Shown here one piece after another: positions 30,262 to 39,814 of a stretch of 58,489 bases of DNA; the stretch's first letter is position 1; the number at the start of each line of letters is the position of its first letter. The stretch spans positions 1-58,489 of the forward strand of contig JACCQN010000021.1 in the NCBI GenBank assembly GCA_015709215.1. Direction: 5' to 3'. The position numbers and the translations under genes are program-made. Below the pieces are notes generated by a model. It ran no database searches and was not told the DNA's origin. It was given only the letters and a program-made list of their open reading frames with translations. The DNA comes from Bacteroidales bacterium. GTDB lineage: Bacteria; Bacteroidota; Bacteroidia; Bacteroidales; F082.

Positions 30262-31164
30262 TTATATTGCCTGTTTTATCAGACTCATGATGTATTCGAG
30301 GTTGGAGGTGTTTGTGACGGTTATTTCGTAGTCGCCGTTTCCGGTGTGGCCGATGTCGGAAACAAGGCGGGTGATTTTTTTGGGATCATCCAGGTTTCCG
30401 CTTTTAAGGTTAATGAATATTTTGAGGTGTTTGCGGTAAAATTCGATATCGCAAATGTTAGTGTCTTTTTTGAAGGCAATGTAGGTTTTGACTGGTTTTA
30501 TTTCGATGTCATCGGCCAAATTTTGAATTGCATCCCGGAATTGCTCGTAGACTTCAGCCAGGGCAGGAGTCGTTTTTTGAATGTGGTCTTCTTCGGTGTA
30601 AACTTTTATTTCGTCGGCGACTTTTTTGAGCAGGGAATCGTCTTTGGCTAATGGTTTGATGCTGGCGGCTGCGTTTGTTTTTTTAATGGGTTCAATGGCG
30701 ATGGTGTTGTTTTCGTATCTGGTTACTTCCCAAAGCTCGATGGCTATATCCTTAAAATTAGTTGCTTTAATTTGGTTTTCAGTAAATCCGGTTGAGACAA
30801 AAACAACGCGTGTTTGACTCCAATCTACCTGGTCGCGAAGCAGATTACGATTCAGACTTTCGTTGTATTCGATAATGAAATCTGCTTTGTTTTCCATCAT
30901 CAGGCTAAGGTAGGTGAAGCCCTGGTCGACGACAGAAGCGTTCCTGTCGCGTTTGTATTCGATGATAATAAATGCTTTGGATTGTGGATCGAAAGCCAGG
31001 GTGTCGATGCGCTTACTTTTGATTGAAAATTCAGATTTGACCAGAATCAGGCCTGTGATTAATGAAAGATTGGATTCAAAAAGTTGCTGAATTTCGCGTT
31101 CAAGTTTAAAAGGGCGTTCTTTTATTAGCGCTAAGGCACCGGATTTGTTATTGTAAAGAGGCAT
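30262..31164 (-). CDS. PD-(D/E)XK nuclease-like protein with DUF5655
   Basis: The N-terminal half shows the PD-(D/E)XK pattern: KRIDTLAFDPQSKAFIIIEYKR (Asp at ~54, E-x-K at ~69-71) followed by VVDQGFTYLSLMMENKADFI, like archaeal NucS-type or DUF91 folds. The C-terminal third (YIAFKKDTNICDIEFYRKHL and a final beta region) matches DUF5655. Such proteins are widespread in genomic islands; none in this arrangement has a settled function that I know. It lies 36 bases upstream of the aspartic protease gene, possibly in one transcript. Confidence 0.75.
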   Translation of the reverse strand: MPLYNNKSGALALIKERPFKLEREIQQLFESNLSLITGLILVKSEFSIKSKRIDTLAFDPQSKAFIIIEYKRDRNASVVDQGFTYLSLMMENKADFIIEYNESLNRNLLRDQVDWSQTRVVFVSTGFTENQIKATNFKDIAIELWEVTRYENNTIAIEPIKKTNAAASIKPLAKDDSLLKKVADEIKVYTEEDHIQKTTPALAEVYEQFRDAIQNLADDIEIKPVKTYIAFKKDTNICDIEFYRKHLKIFINLKSGNLDDPKKITRLVSDIGHTGNGDYEITVTNTSNLEYIMSLIKQAI

Positions 31165-31354
31165 GATGAAGCGTTTAAATGATTGGTGGATTTATTGATA
31201 TTGACAAGCATTTAGATTGATCGTGTTTAAGGATTGTACCAAAATTGCTTGAATCTGATTTAAAGACAAGACCATGAGCAAATTGCCTGGGGAAATCCTG
31301 TGAGCTAAATGTAAAGCCCGGAATATCAAAATTATCGTGTGGCATAAAATAGCG
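31165..31354. other. Spacer between glycosylase and PD-(D/E)XK genes
   Basis: 190 bp, AT-rich, with no ORF or obvious terminator. Probably contains the promoter for the downstream 30262-31164 gene. Confidence 0.4.
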
Positions 31355-32218
31355 CTATTTAAGATATTCTTTTATTTTTGACCATTTGGAAAGTTTTTCT
31401 TCCCAAGGAATAGCTGCATTAGCAGGACTTGATGAGGGAAGCCCCAGTAGTTTGATACCTGGAATACTACCGAAATGTTTCCCGAACAATTTTGCTGCTT
31501 CTTTACCATTGAATGCAATGGCCTTGATTTGGGGATTTTTTTCGACGAAGACAGTTAGGTCATTTGGGGTTTCATCTTCAATGTTAGCATCTAAGCTGCC
31601 TTCGCGGGAGCAAAACATACATACGTCCCACAAGCCAATGCCTTTCTCAAGGATTTGTTGCGTTCTTGTTGTGTAATCTACGGATAGGTCAAGATTGAGG
31701 ACTTGTGACAACAATTTCCAGAAAAAGTTACGTGAATTGGCGTAGTACTGTTTTTTTTCGAGTGATTCTGTGCCTGGCATTGTGCCAAGGATTAAGAGTT
31801 TTGTGTTTTCGTTGCAGATTGGATCGAAACTTTGTAAAATACCTTCTGCTATCTTTTTCTCGAATATTTCTTTGTTTGTTGACTCTTCAACCCAATCTTT
31901 TAGTTGATCAGGTTTCTTACGGGATGGCAAACCCAATGGGCTGGCACCACTCCAGCTAATATCAATTCTGTTGCCAGATTCTATTACACGGAAGCTGATA
32001 CTGTTTTTACTTGCAACGGATAGACCACTAAATGTATAAGACTCAAAAAAAGAGGGTTTAGATTCGTGGTCAATGTTAACAATTAGTGTATCATTAGGGC
32101 CAACTTTTTTGGTGTCGATTTTATAACTTTTTGAACTCACAGCACGAGAAGAAGGACGGATGGTGCGGTTGCGGGTTTTAATATTATCTGGTGATTTGGA
32201 TTTTTTGAAATTAAGCAT
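31355..32218 (-). CDS. Uracil/hypoxanthine-DNA glycosylase-like protein with N-terminal extension
   Basis: The C-terminal ~165 residues match the MUG/DNA-deoxyinosine glycosylase branch of the UDG superfamily: KLLILGTMPGTESL (~145-158), YYANSRNFFWKLL, IGLWDVCMFCSREGSLD, IKAIAFNGKEA and LGLPSSSPANAA (~257-268). Such enzymes remove deaminated bases from DNA. Most relatives end there, but this protein has ~115 extra N-terminal residues with a basic, Ser/Arg-rich start and a beta-rich segment (DTLIVNIDHESKP, GNRIDISWSG) of unknown role. It precedes the PD-(D/E)XK gene and follows hsdR on the same strand. Confidence 0.8.
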   Translation of the reverse strand: MLNFKKSKSPDNIKTRNRTIRPSSRAVSSKSYKIDTKKVGPNDTLIVNIDHESKPSFFESYTFSGLSVASKNSISFRVIESGNRIDISWSGASPLGLPSRKKPDQLKDWVEESTNKEIFEKKIAEGILQSFDPICNENTKLLILGTMPGTESLEKKQYYANSRNFFWKLLSQVLNLDLSVDYTTRTQQILEKGIGLWDVCMFCSREGSLDANIEDETPNDLTVFVEKNPQIKAIAFNGKEAAKLFGKHFGSIPGIKLLGLPSSSPANAAIPWEEKLSKWSKIKEYLK

Positions 32219-32270
32219 TGTACTGATTTATTAACTGGTTGACATATAAATATTTGAATAGATAGTTGCT

Positions 32271-35264
32271 TTATTCGTTTAGCTTGTTGTAGATTTTTTT
32301 CATCATTAACTCTTTTACTAAGTCGCCAAATACCTGGTCTTCAAGAATTTTTTCAAATATTTCCTGATTTTGGTCCATGCGGCCAATCAGTTTGTCAATG
32401 AATTTGTCGTTGAAGGCGAATTTGAAAGTGTCTATTTTATTTACTCTTGCTTGTGTCTGCAAGGTTTCATCTTCCATTAACTCAGCTTCTATTTGGTCGA
32501 AGAAGAGCTTGTCGGCTTCTTCAAATTCAGTGCCGAAGCGTTCATTTAGGACGTTGATGATTACGGAAAGCAGTTCCTTTTCGTCTTTTGAACGTTTTAA
32601 ACCTGCTTCAGAAATTCCGCTCAGTAATCCTTCTTCATCTTTTTGCAATTCGATTGATCCATCCTTAATTTTTTGTAAGCGGTAATATTCCAAGGCTACT
32701 TCGTCATCTAAATGCAAGGATTCAGAAAGGTCTCTTTTTGGAAGCCGGGTTTGAAGCAGTTTGGCATAGGCATAAAACTTTTCGAAATCTGTATCAATAA
32801 ATGGCATGATTTGAGCAAGGAACGCATACAGGTTTGTCCAGGAACGCAGGCCTTTTTTGAATTCGTCTTTTTCTTCTTCTACTGCTATTGCTTTAAATCT
32901 GTCAACAGCAGGGTCAGTGAAAGCATACAAATGTTTTTGCTGTTTCGGGCTATTCAGTTTTGTCATTGGGTTGAAATACACATTAGCAAAATCTTCAATT
33001 TCCTGATGCCAATACACCTGATATGCATCAAGTTTTGCTTTCAAGTCGTATAAATGGTTGATGTCGGTTTCTTCGATAACGGAGGTAATTTCGTAATAAG
33101 GTTGAAAAGCGTCTAAAATCGTCTGGCGATCATTGACGAAATCCAGAATAAAGGTATCTTCTTTGCCCGGACGGGTTCTGTTTAATCTGGAAAGTGTTTG
33201 AACGGCTTTAACGCCTGAAAGCTTCTTATCTACATACATGGTATGGAGTAAAGGCTGGTCAAAACCTGTTTGATACTTATCGGCCACGATAAGGATTTTG
33301 TATTCCTCTTTATCGAAAATATTGGGCAATTCTTTTTCGCTGTAGCCAGTTAATTCCGGTTCAGAAACGCCTTCGGGGGCATTGTCGTCAATTACTTTGC
33401 CTGAAAACGCAACCAAAATTTTGATTTCATTTTGGTAGCCTTTCAATTTTATGTATCTGCCAAATTCTTCAAAATAGCGTTTGGCATGAAGCCTGGAGCC
33501 ACAAACTAACATAGCTTTTGCCTTACCACCAATTTTTTTGGAAACGATGTTTCTGAAGTGTTCGATAATTATTTCTGTTTTTTGTGCCAGGTTGTGTGGG
33601 TGCAAGGAAACAAATTTACCAATGGCTTTAGCTGCTTTTTTCTTGTTAAGATTTGGGTCATCTGCGATGGCTTTGGTCAATTTGAAGTATAGTTCGTAGG
33701 TGGTGTAGTTTTGCAATACATCTAAAATAAAACCTTCTTCGATGGCTTGACGCATGGAATACAAATGGAAAGGCTTTGGTTTTCCTTCAGCATACTTATC
33801 TCCAAAAACTTGTAAGGTTTTGTATTTTGGCGTGGCAGTAAATGCAAAAAACGAAATATTGGGTTGCTGACCCCTTGCCGCTGCCGATTTCTCGATTTGT
33901 TCTCTTATAAAATCGTCAGCTGTATAATCCTCTTCATAATCTTCCAAAGGAGAGGCAGTATTTTGTAGATCATTGTTTGACAATACCTCTTTTAATTTTT
34001 TACTCGCCTCGCCACCTTGCGAGCTATGAGCCTCATCAATTATTACAGCGTACTTACGGGTGGGCAATTCACCTACTTTTTCGATTACAAAAGGGAATTT
34101 CTGTAGCGTGGTAATGATGATGTTGGTGCCAAAACTCAATGCAGAAGCCAGCTGTGTACTGTCTTTATCAATTTTTTGAACAACACCTGTTTTATGTTCA
34201 ATTTGGTAGATAGTGTTTTGCAATTGTTGGTCGAGGACTTTTCTGTCAGTTACAACAATGATAGAATCAAAAATGCGCTCGTTTGAGGTGTTGTGTAAAC
34301 TTGATAAGCGGTAAGCCAGCCAAGCAATGGAATTGCTTTTGCCAGAGCCAGCTGAATGCTGGATTAAATAGTTTTTGCCAGGACCAACTTCCAATACCTT
34401 TTTGCCTATTTCTCTTACTACATCTAATTGATGGTATCGCGGGAAGATCAATTTTTCTTTTTTATAGATTTTCCCTTCAACTATTATTTCTTCGGTTTGC
34501 AAATGCACAAAGCGCTGAATGATTTCCATCCAACTGTCTTTTTGCAGGATATATTCCCATAAATAAGCGGTACGGTAACCATCAGGATTTTGCGGATTCC
34601 CTTTTCCGTTATTTGCACCTTTGTTGAACGGTAGCCAATAGGTTTTGCTGCCTTCAAGTTTGGTGGTCATAAATACTTCGTTTTGATCAACAGCAAAATG
34701 CACTAAGGCTCGTTTTTTGAAAGCGAAAAGCAATTCCCGATTATCTCTTGTGGTGCTGTATTGCTTCAGGGCGTTACCTACATCCTGTCCGGTAAATTGG
34801 TTTTTGAGTTCCAGTGTAGCAACAGGAATACCATTTAGGGAAAGCACTACATCTACACTTTTATGGTCTTTGTTGCTGAAAAATATTTGACGGTAAACTT
34901 TTAGGTTATTTTTGTTATAAAGGTCAACCGCATCAGGATTTAAGCCTGAAGCGGGCTGAAAGAACGCCATTTGAAAACGTACACCATAATCCACAAATCC
35001 ATTACGAAGTACATCTAAGCTACCACGCAAGTCCAATTCTTTGTAGAGGCGTTGAATCACCCGATTGTCGGCATCAGGACCATGAATGGCAGCAATTTTT
35101 TCCCAGCGGTTGGGTTGTGATTCCTGTAAAAATTTAATTACCTCATACTTAAACATCCCCAATACAGGGCTGTAATCAGGTGCATTGCCTTCGGTGTAAC
35201 CACCTTGTTCGATTAATGATTGCACTAAAGCCGTTTCAAAGGTGTTTTCAGTGGTGATGTTCAT
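32271..35264 (-). CDS. hsdR: Type I restriction enzyme, R subunit
   Basis: A 997-aa motor-nuclease. The N-terminal nuclease has SVDVVLSLNGIPVATLELKN (Asp and E-L-K near residues 135-155). The DExx translocase has Walker A HSAGSGKSNSIAW (~303-315), VIIDEAHSSQGG (~407-418), FFAFTATPKYKT, and KYQTGFDQPLLHTMYVDK with QTLSRLNRT. Together these cut and translocate DNA when the HsdM2S complex meets unmethylated sites. It is the last gene of the hsdM-hsdS-abi-hsdR minus-strand operon; its start overlaps the Abi gene (35261-35264). Length and motifs are complete, so it should be active. Confidence 0.95.
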   Translation of the reverse strand: MNITTENTFETALVQSLIEQGGYTEGNAPDYSPVLGMFKYEVIKFLQESQPNRWEKIAAIHGPDADNRVIQRLYKELDLRGSLDVLRNGFVDYGVRFQMAFFQPASGLNPDAVDLYNKNNLKVYRQIFFSNKDHKSVDVVLSLNGIPVATLELKNQFTGQDVGNALKQYSTTRDNRELLFAFKKRALVHFAVDQNEVFMTTKLEGSKTYWLPFNKGANNGKGNPQNPDGYRTAYLWEYILQKDSWMEIIQRFVHLQTEEIIVEGKIYKKEKLIFPRYHQLDVVREIGKKVLEVGPGKNYLIQHSAGSGKSNSIAWLAYRLSSLHNTSNERIFDSIIVVTDRKVLDQQLQNTIYQIEHKTGVVQKIDKDSTQLASALSFGTNIIITTLQKFPFVIEKVGELPTRKYAVIIDEAHSSQGGEASKKLKEVLSNNDLQNTASPLEDYEEDYTADDFIREQIEKSAAARGQQPNISFFAFTATPKYKTLQVFGDKYAEGKPKPFHLYSMRQAIEEGFILDVLQNYTTYELYFKLTKAIADDPNLNKKKAAKAIGKFVSLHPHNLAQKTEIIIEHFRNIVSKKIGGKAKAMLVCGSRLHAKRYFEEFGRYIKLKGYQNEIKILVAFSGKVIDDNAPEGVSEPELTGYSEKELPNIFDKEEYKILIVADKYQTGFDQPLLHTMYVDKKLSGVKAVQTLSRLNRTRPGKEDTFILDFVNDRQTILDAFQPYYEITSVIEETDINHLYDLKAKLDAYQVYWHQEIEDFANVYFNPMTKLNSPKQQKHLYAFTDPAVDRFKAIAVEEEKDEFKKGLRSWTNLYAFLAQIMPFIDTDFEKFYAYAKLLQTRLPKRDLSESLHLDDEVALEYYRLQKIKDGSIELQKDEEGLLSGISEAGLKRSKDEKELLSVIINVLNERFGTEFEEADKLFFDQIEAELMEDETLQTQARVNKIDTFKFAFNDKFIDKLIGRMDQNQEIFEKILEDQVFGDLVKELMMKKIYNKLNE

Positions 35265-36166
35265 AATGTTTTATTTTTCCAAATGGGTTGTTGTTCCCAT
35301 CCGTTTGGGAATCCCATTTTGTAAAGTGGTACATTTTTGAATTCATTAAATAATTGAACAAGGTCAGATTTAATATGATGACCCGGACTAATGAAATTAT
35401 TTAAATATAACATAGCTGATAGTATTGGGAAAATCTTACGTCTTTGATAGTTATTTGGTACATAATCCATTAGAGGTGCTATCGAAATGTCAGGCCAGTC
35501 GTATTTATTGATAATGACCCGATTCCATAGTCTTCCGTGGTGTGCAATGATATTCCTGATAAGCGTGATGGTAATCAACCAACTACTCAGGTATTTTTGA
35601 TTGTATAATCCAAATTCTTTGGCAATCTGGTTCTTTTCGGGCAATTGATGATTGAGATTTCTGTAAAGCTTCGACAATGAACCCAGAGTCAAAACCTCTA
35701 AGGCTTTCCAGCTTTCAGGATTTTCATTTGGATGATTTTCATAGTGTTTCACAATAAACTCTTCGCTACTGTCGGATAGCTCGCTGTGAATTTTACTTTG
35801 AAAATCACTGAAATACTTCTTGTTAGGGAAAAGCTGGGAATTCAAATACCACTCTGCACCGTAGGTTAATGAAAGATGATAGATCATTTTGGTACGCAAA
35901 GCTATTTCAATGCGTTCAATAGCATTGAATACGATAAGCCTGAAATGCCTGTCAAAATTATATAAGTCTATGACATCTTCGAAGAAACTGCCATCGGCAA
36001 AATGATGATTGAATTTGTCGTCCTGCATCTCCCACCAATAGCCTTTAAGCCGATAATAACTGATATTTGCTAAAAAGTGTGGGGCATCAGCTACATCCCG
36101 AAAAGCCATGTTTCGGCCTTTCAGTAAGGCAATTTGCTCTTGTATGGTTTTGGGTTGTTTAGGCAT
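35261..36166 (-). CDS. Abi_2 family (AbiD/AbiF-like) protein with HEPN-type motif
   Basis: The 301-aa protein shows the Abi_2 pattern: an N-terminal PKTIQEQIALLKGRNMAF and FLANISYYRLKGYWW segment, FDRHFRLIVFNAIERIEIALRT, and a C-terminal RNIIAHHGRLWNR (about residues 204-216). R-N-I-I-A-H is an R-x4-H motif like that of HEPN RNases. This family causes abortive infection in lactococci. The gene is translationally coupled to hsdR (ATGA overlap) and separated from hsdS by a terminator-like hairpin, suggesting a back-up response if restriction fails. Confidence 0.88.
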   Translation of the reverse strand: MPKQPKTIQEQIALLKGRNMAFRDVADAPHFLANISYYRLKGYWWEMQDDKFNHHFADGSFFEDVIDLYNFDRHFRLIVFNAIERIEIALRTKMIYHLSLTYGAEWYLNSQLFPNKKYFSDFQSKIHSELSDSSEEFIVKHYENHPNENPESWKALEVLTLGSLSKLYRNLNHQLPEKNQIAKEFGLYNQKYLSSWLITITLIRNIIAHHGRLWNRVIINKYDWPDISIAPLMDYVPNNYQRRKIFPILSAMLYLNNFISPGHHIKSDLVQLFNEFKNVPLYKMGFPNGWEQQPIWKNKTL

Positions 36167-36204
36167 GGTGCAGAGATTGAAAATGAACTAACAAGCCTAT
36201 AAAA

Positions 36205-36235
36205 AAAGAAGACCCGTGAGCAGATCTTACGGGAT
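36205..36235 (-). terminator. Terminator-like hairpin between hsdS and abi
   Basis: On the minus strand CCCGTAAGATCTGCTCACGGG is followed by TCTTCTTTTTTT. It could end part of the hsdMS transcripts and lower expression of abi and hsdR relative to the methylase genes. Confidence 0.65.
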
Positions 36236-36298
36236 GCAACACAGGTACTGTTGATGCAAAAGTAATACTATTTATAGATGTAGCAAACTTTTTCATGA

Positions 36299-37546
36299 TT
36301 ATATCACTTTTATTTTCCCTGTTACCACTTCGCTGATTAGTGCCGTGCGGTATTCGGTTAATAAATCAATCAGTTTTTCGGTTTTGGATTTTTTGGCATC
36401 TATGCGGGCACATTCAGTTTCGATGTGGCGGACGATGGATTGTTGTTCATTGCGTGACGGAAACGGTATAAATAAGTTCTTGATCATATCCACAGCCAAT
36501 CCCGGTTGTGCTGCTGAAACGGAATATTGTCCAAGATTCATAGTTCTTAGCAATTCACCCAAATAAACAATCTCGTAGTCAACCGTTGGTGAAACCACAA
36601 CGGCATGTTCAGAGGCCCAGAATTTACTATAACCATATTTGATATTTCCACAATATGCACCTTGTCTACCAATTAAAACATGGCTTCCATCGTGAGTGAA
36701 TTCTGAAAAATAACCTCTTAAACCATTCCCTCCATAAACTGGGTATTCACCTGACTCCTTAATTTGCTCAGAAACTATACTATTCCCACTTTTCAAAATT
36801 GCCACATGCTTCAACTTCTTCACCTCCCAATGCTCCGGAATTTCTCCCAACCATTCAATGCCTGAATCTTTGATTTCGACAGGCTCAGTCCAAGCATTTC
36901 CGTTCCAAACTTTTTTACCTGTGACCAACTCATTGATGATGGCGGTTTTTTCTTCTTCGTAGAGTTCGAGTAGGCGTTTTTTGTCGGCTATCAGTTCGTC
37001 TATCTCGGCTGTTTTGCGGTCGAGGTAGGTGGCAATGGCGGTTTGTTCTTCGGGGGTTGGTACAACTAAAAACGCATTTTTTATTAATTCTTGGTTTAAA
37101 ATTTTTGCACCATAAATGTTTTCGTTTGCATTTTTAATTATCTGCTCAGGAAGAGAATAATAAAAGAAATTAAGATTTGTAGAGCTGTTTGGGTCTATTG
37201 AAAATATTGCCTCATTTGTGTAACAGTCCACCATATTGAACCCAACACGACCTACAGAAAGTTTGAAGCTATACAACAAAGAACCTTTTGGCACTACATT
37301 AGGTTTATAGTCTTCAATTGCTTTGTCAGTAATTTTGTTGACTGAATCGTAGATTTCTTTTTCTTGTAAATCGCTAATGTTTATCCATATATGTTTTCCG
37401 TCCTCATAATATTCAGTTTTACCACTTGGTGGCGTAAACCCTGTTTTAAAAGAAAAGTTGTGTTTTACTTTATTCAAATTCCAATGCTCAGGAATTTCCC
37501 CAATCCATTCAATGCCTGAATCTTTATAGTTGTTGTATTTCTCCAT
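36299..37546 (-). CDS. hsdS: Type I restriction-modification specificity subunit
   Basis: A 415-aa two-domain DNA-recognition subunit. Each half starts with the same block, KDSGIEWIGEIPEHWNLNKV (residues ~8-27) and KDSGIEWLGEIPEHWEVKKL (~226-245), followed by a variable target-recognition domain and a conserved coiled-coil spacer (TYLDRKTAEIDELIADKKRL; HIETECARIDAKKSKTEKLI). The two halves read the two parts of a bipartite site. A 45-bp DNA repeat encodes the block (36829-36873 and 37481-37525). hsdM and hsdS overlap by one base. Confidence 0.95.
   Translation of the reverse strand: MEKYNNYKDSGIEWIGEIPEHWNLNKVKHNFSFKTGFTPPSGKTEYYEDGKHIWINISDLQEKEIYDSVNKITDKAIEDYKPNVVPKGSLLYSFKLSVGRVGFNMVDCYTNEAIFSIDPNSSTNLNFFYYSLPEQIIKNANENIYGAKILNQELIKNAFLVVPTPEEQTAIATYLDRKTAEIDELIADKKRLLELYEEEKTAIINELVTGKKVWNGNAWTEPVEIKDSGIEWLGEIPEHWEVKKLKHVAILKSGNSIVSEQIKESGEYPVYGGNGLRGYFSEFTHDGSHVLIGRQGAYCGNIKYGYSKFWASEHAVVVSPTVDYEIVYLGELLRTMNLGQYSVSAAQPGLAVDMIKNLFIPFPSRNEQQSIVRHIETECARIDAKKSKTEKLIDLLTEYRTALISEVVTGKIKVI
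36829..36873 (-). repeat. 45-bp direct repeat within hsdS, copy 2
   Basis: Matches 37481-37525 at about 41 of 45 bases and encodes the start of the second target-recognition unit. Recombination between the copies could swap or delete recognition domains. Confidence 0.85.
37481..37525 (-). repeat. 45-bp direct repeat within hsdS, copy 1
   Basis: Encodes KDSGIEWIGEIPEHW at the start of HsdS; partner of 36829-36873. Confidence 0.85.
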
Positions 37547-39342
37547 TAGTCCAGCACCGTTTTTTCAGTTGCCAATGTCTTTTCCTCCAAAGCCAAAATA
37601 TCTGCTTTAATCTCTGACAAGGGTCTCAATGGCTTGAACTCATAGAAATACTTGGTAAAGTTGATTTCGTAACCCACTTTGGTTTTGCTGTGGTCTATCC
37701 ATGCTTCGGGCAAGTGGGGTTTTACTTCTTCTTCAAAGTATTCCTTAATGGTTTGAGGCACAAGATTTCCGTCTGCATCTTTTTTTAAGAATGGTATGTT
37801 TTCATAATCACGTAAAGAAGTATCAGGTTTTGGCTGTCCTTTGCTTTTTACCACTTTGCCGTTTTCTATTAACGGCTGTTCAACGGTAATTCGCCAATAA
37901 CCGAAAAACTCGTTGGGCAGAATTTTGCAGAACTCGTTTTCTTCAAAATTGCCATAGATTTGGGTAATAAAGCCAATTCCTTTTTCATTTCCGTTTTCAG
38001 CAATTTTCTTGCGTTTATTGCCCAAACTTCTGTCCATTTTTTGCCAAAAGCGATTGAAATCCAGTTTACCAACTTTAGTCAATTCTTCATCTTTAGCACC
38101 TGTTGCGTTTATCAATTGTACTTTGCCTTTACGTTGAGCACTTTTGTGGTTTGTTACAATCCAGATGTAAGTACTAATGCCTGTGTTGTAAAAGAGTTGG
38201 TCGGGTAGTGCAATTACCGCTTCCAGCCAGTCATTTTCAATAATCCATTTTCTAATATTGCTTTCACCACTTTCGGCAGCACCCGTAAACAAGGGCGAAC
38301 CATTAAAAACTATCCCAATACGAGAGCCACCAGGTTTCATTTTTGCAATCATATGCTGCAGAAAAAGTAATGATCCATCGTTGATACGAGGTAAACCAGC
38401 GCCAAAGCGACCACTAAAACCTTTATTGTCGGCTTCGGCTTTGATGGATTTTTCAGCTTTTTTCCAGTCCACGCCAAAAGGCGGATTGGAAAGCATGTAA
38501 TCAAACTTTTCTTCTTCCAGTCCGTCCACGGTAAAAGTGTTACCAAACTTGATGTTGCTTGGATTTTGCCCTTTAATCAGCATATCCGATTTACAGATGG
38601 CATATGATTCAGGATTGATTTCCTGCCCGAACACTTTTAGTTCTGCTTTGGGGTTGAGTTCTTTTACATAATGCTCACCCACGGAAAGCATACCACCTGT
38701 TCCACAAGCTGGGTCGTAAAGTGTTTTTACAATGCCTTCTTGGGTTAAAATGTCTTTATCCTCAATAAAAAGCACGTTTACCATTAAGCGAATAACTTCT
38801 CTTGGGGTAAAGTGTTCTCCTGCTGTCTCGTTTGATTGTTCTGCAAATTTTCTGATGAGTTCTTCAAACGTATATCCCATTTCCATGGAATCCATGTCGG
38901 TCAGGTCAATCTCTTGGAATGCTTTAACAACCCTGAAAAGGATATCTGCTTGCGGGCCATCCATACGGTCAATCTGGTCGTCAAAATTGAAGTACTCTAT
39001 GATTTCCCTTGCACTTGTGGAAAATCCGTTGATGTAGTTTCTAAGGTTTATAGCCACATTATCAGAGTCAGCAATCAGCTTATCAAAGTTGAATTGACTT
39101 CTGTTGTGGAAGTTGAAACCAGCAATTTTATTGAGAGCAATGTCCTTGGCACTTTCTTTCAATGAGTCCACTTTAGGTAAATAGTCCAACACTTTTTGTT
39201 TGGTAGGTTCGAGTACACAATCCAAACGTCTAAGGACAGTCATTGGAAGTATCACCTTTCCATAGTCAGATTGTTTGTAGTCGCCTCTGAGTAGGTCTGC
39301 TACCCGCCAAATCAGGTCCGCTTTCTCTTTAAAATTTTTCAT
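37546..39342 (-). CDS. hsdM: Type I restriction-modification DNA methyltransferase subunit
   Basis: A 598-aa N6-adenine methyltransferase: HTPREVIRLMVNVLF, SAM-binding motif LYDPACGTGGMLS (~208-220), and catalytic YMLSNPPFGVDW (~282-293). The N-terminal 150 residues are the usual HsdM_N helical domain. It methylates host DNA with HsdS and forms the core for HsdR. First gene of the operon; the region upstream (39343-39814) should hold the promoter, though no clear TAnnTTTG was seen on the minus strand. Confidence 0.95.
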   Translation of the reverse strand: MKNFKEKADLIWRVADLLRGDYKQSDYGKVILPMTVLRRLDCVLEPTKQKVLDYLPKVDSLKESAKDIALNKIAGFNFHNRSQFNFDKLIADSDNVAINLRNYINGFSTSAREIIEYFNFDDQIDRMDGPQADILFRVVKAFQEIDLTDMDSMEMGYTFEELIRKFAEQSNETAGEHFTPREVIRLMVNVLFIEDKDILTQEGIVKTLYDPACGTGGMLSVGEHYVKELNPKAELKVFGQEINPESYAICKSDMLIKGQNPSNIKFGNTFTVDGLEEEKFDYMLSNPPFGVDWKKAEKSIKAEADNKGFSGRFGAGLPRINDGSLLFLQHMIAKMKPGGSRIGIVFNGSPLFTGAAESGESNIRKWIIENDWLEAVIALPDQLFYNTGISTYIWIVTNHKSAQRKGKVQLINATGAKDEELTKVGKLDFNRFWQKMDRSLGNKRKKIAENGNEKGIGFITQIYGNFEENEFCKILPNEFFGYWRITVEQPLIENGKVVKSKGQPKPDTSLRDYENIPFLKKDADGNLVPQTIKEYFEEEVKPHLPEAWIDHSKTKVGYEINFTKYFYEFKPLRPLSEIKADILALEEKTLATEKTVLD

Positions 39343-39814
39343 TTATGTTTTATATCTTGAATTGAATGTGATTACTTTGCGATGGTTTGTTTACCGGGAA
39401 AAAACTATTATGAGCTGATGATAAAACAGCTTACAAAAAGGGTAAGAGGCAATGGATGGCTACCCAGAATTGGTTTTATTTGTGCTGAATAGTGCTGAAA
39501 GAGATTAGGAAACCCATTGATAGGAAGCGCTTTTGCAATGATTTCCTGGATGGCTTTTTCGTTGATGCCGTTGATATGACTAATCGGTATTCGTTCCGGT
39601 TTAAAGATGCTAGGCATGAGTGGTATGTTTTTGGAGGCACTAAATTAGGGTTTTTTGAGTTAAGGGAGGTTGGGAAAATTGCAGTAATCGAATAGGGTTA
39701 TACATTAGCGCTACTTATCAGGCATCTTTTAGCTTGTTTTTGTAGGATGGATGGATAAAAAAACCCGCCGGAGCGGGTGGTTTTGAATGGATTGCTTGGG
39801 TTGTATGGTTTGCA
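39343..39814. other. Intergenic region between hsdM and primase genes
   Basis: 472 bp without a credible gene; short frames on both strands show no family resemblance. Near its right end it holds a bidirectional terminator (39757-39784). Confidence 0.45.
39757..39784. terminator. Bidirectional Rho-independent terminator
   Basis: AAAAAAACCCGC-cgga-GCGGGTggTTTT: A-run, 6-bp GC stem, T-run. On the minus strand it would end transcription of the primase operon before hsdM. Confidence 0.75.

Noticed and set aside
39408-39695. Overlapping 67-69-aa frames on both strands
   Set aside because: No similarity recognised; intergenic.
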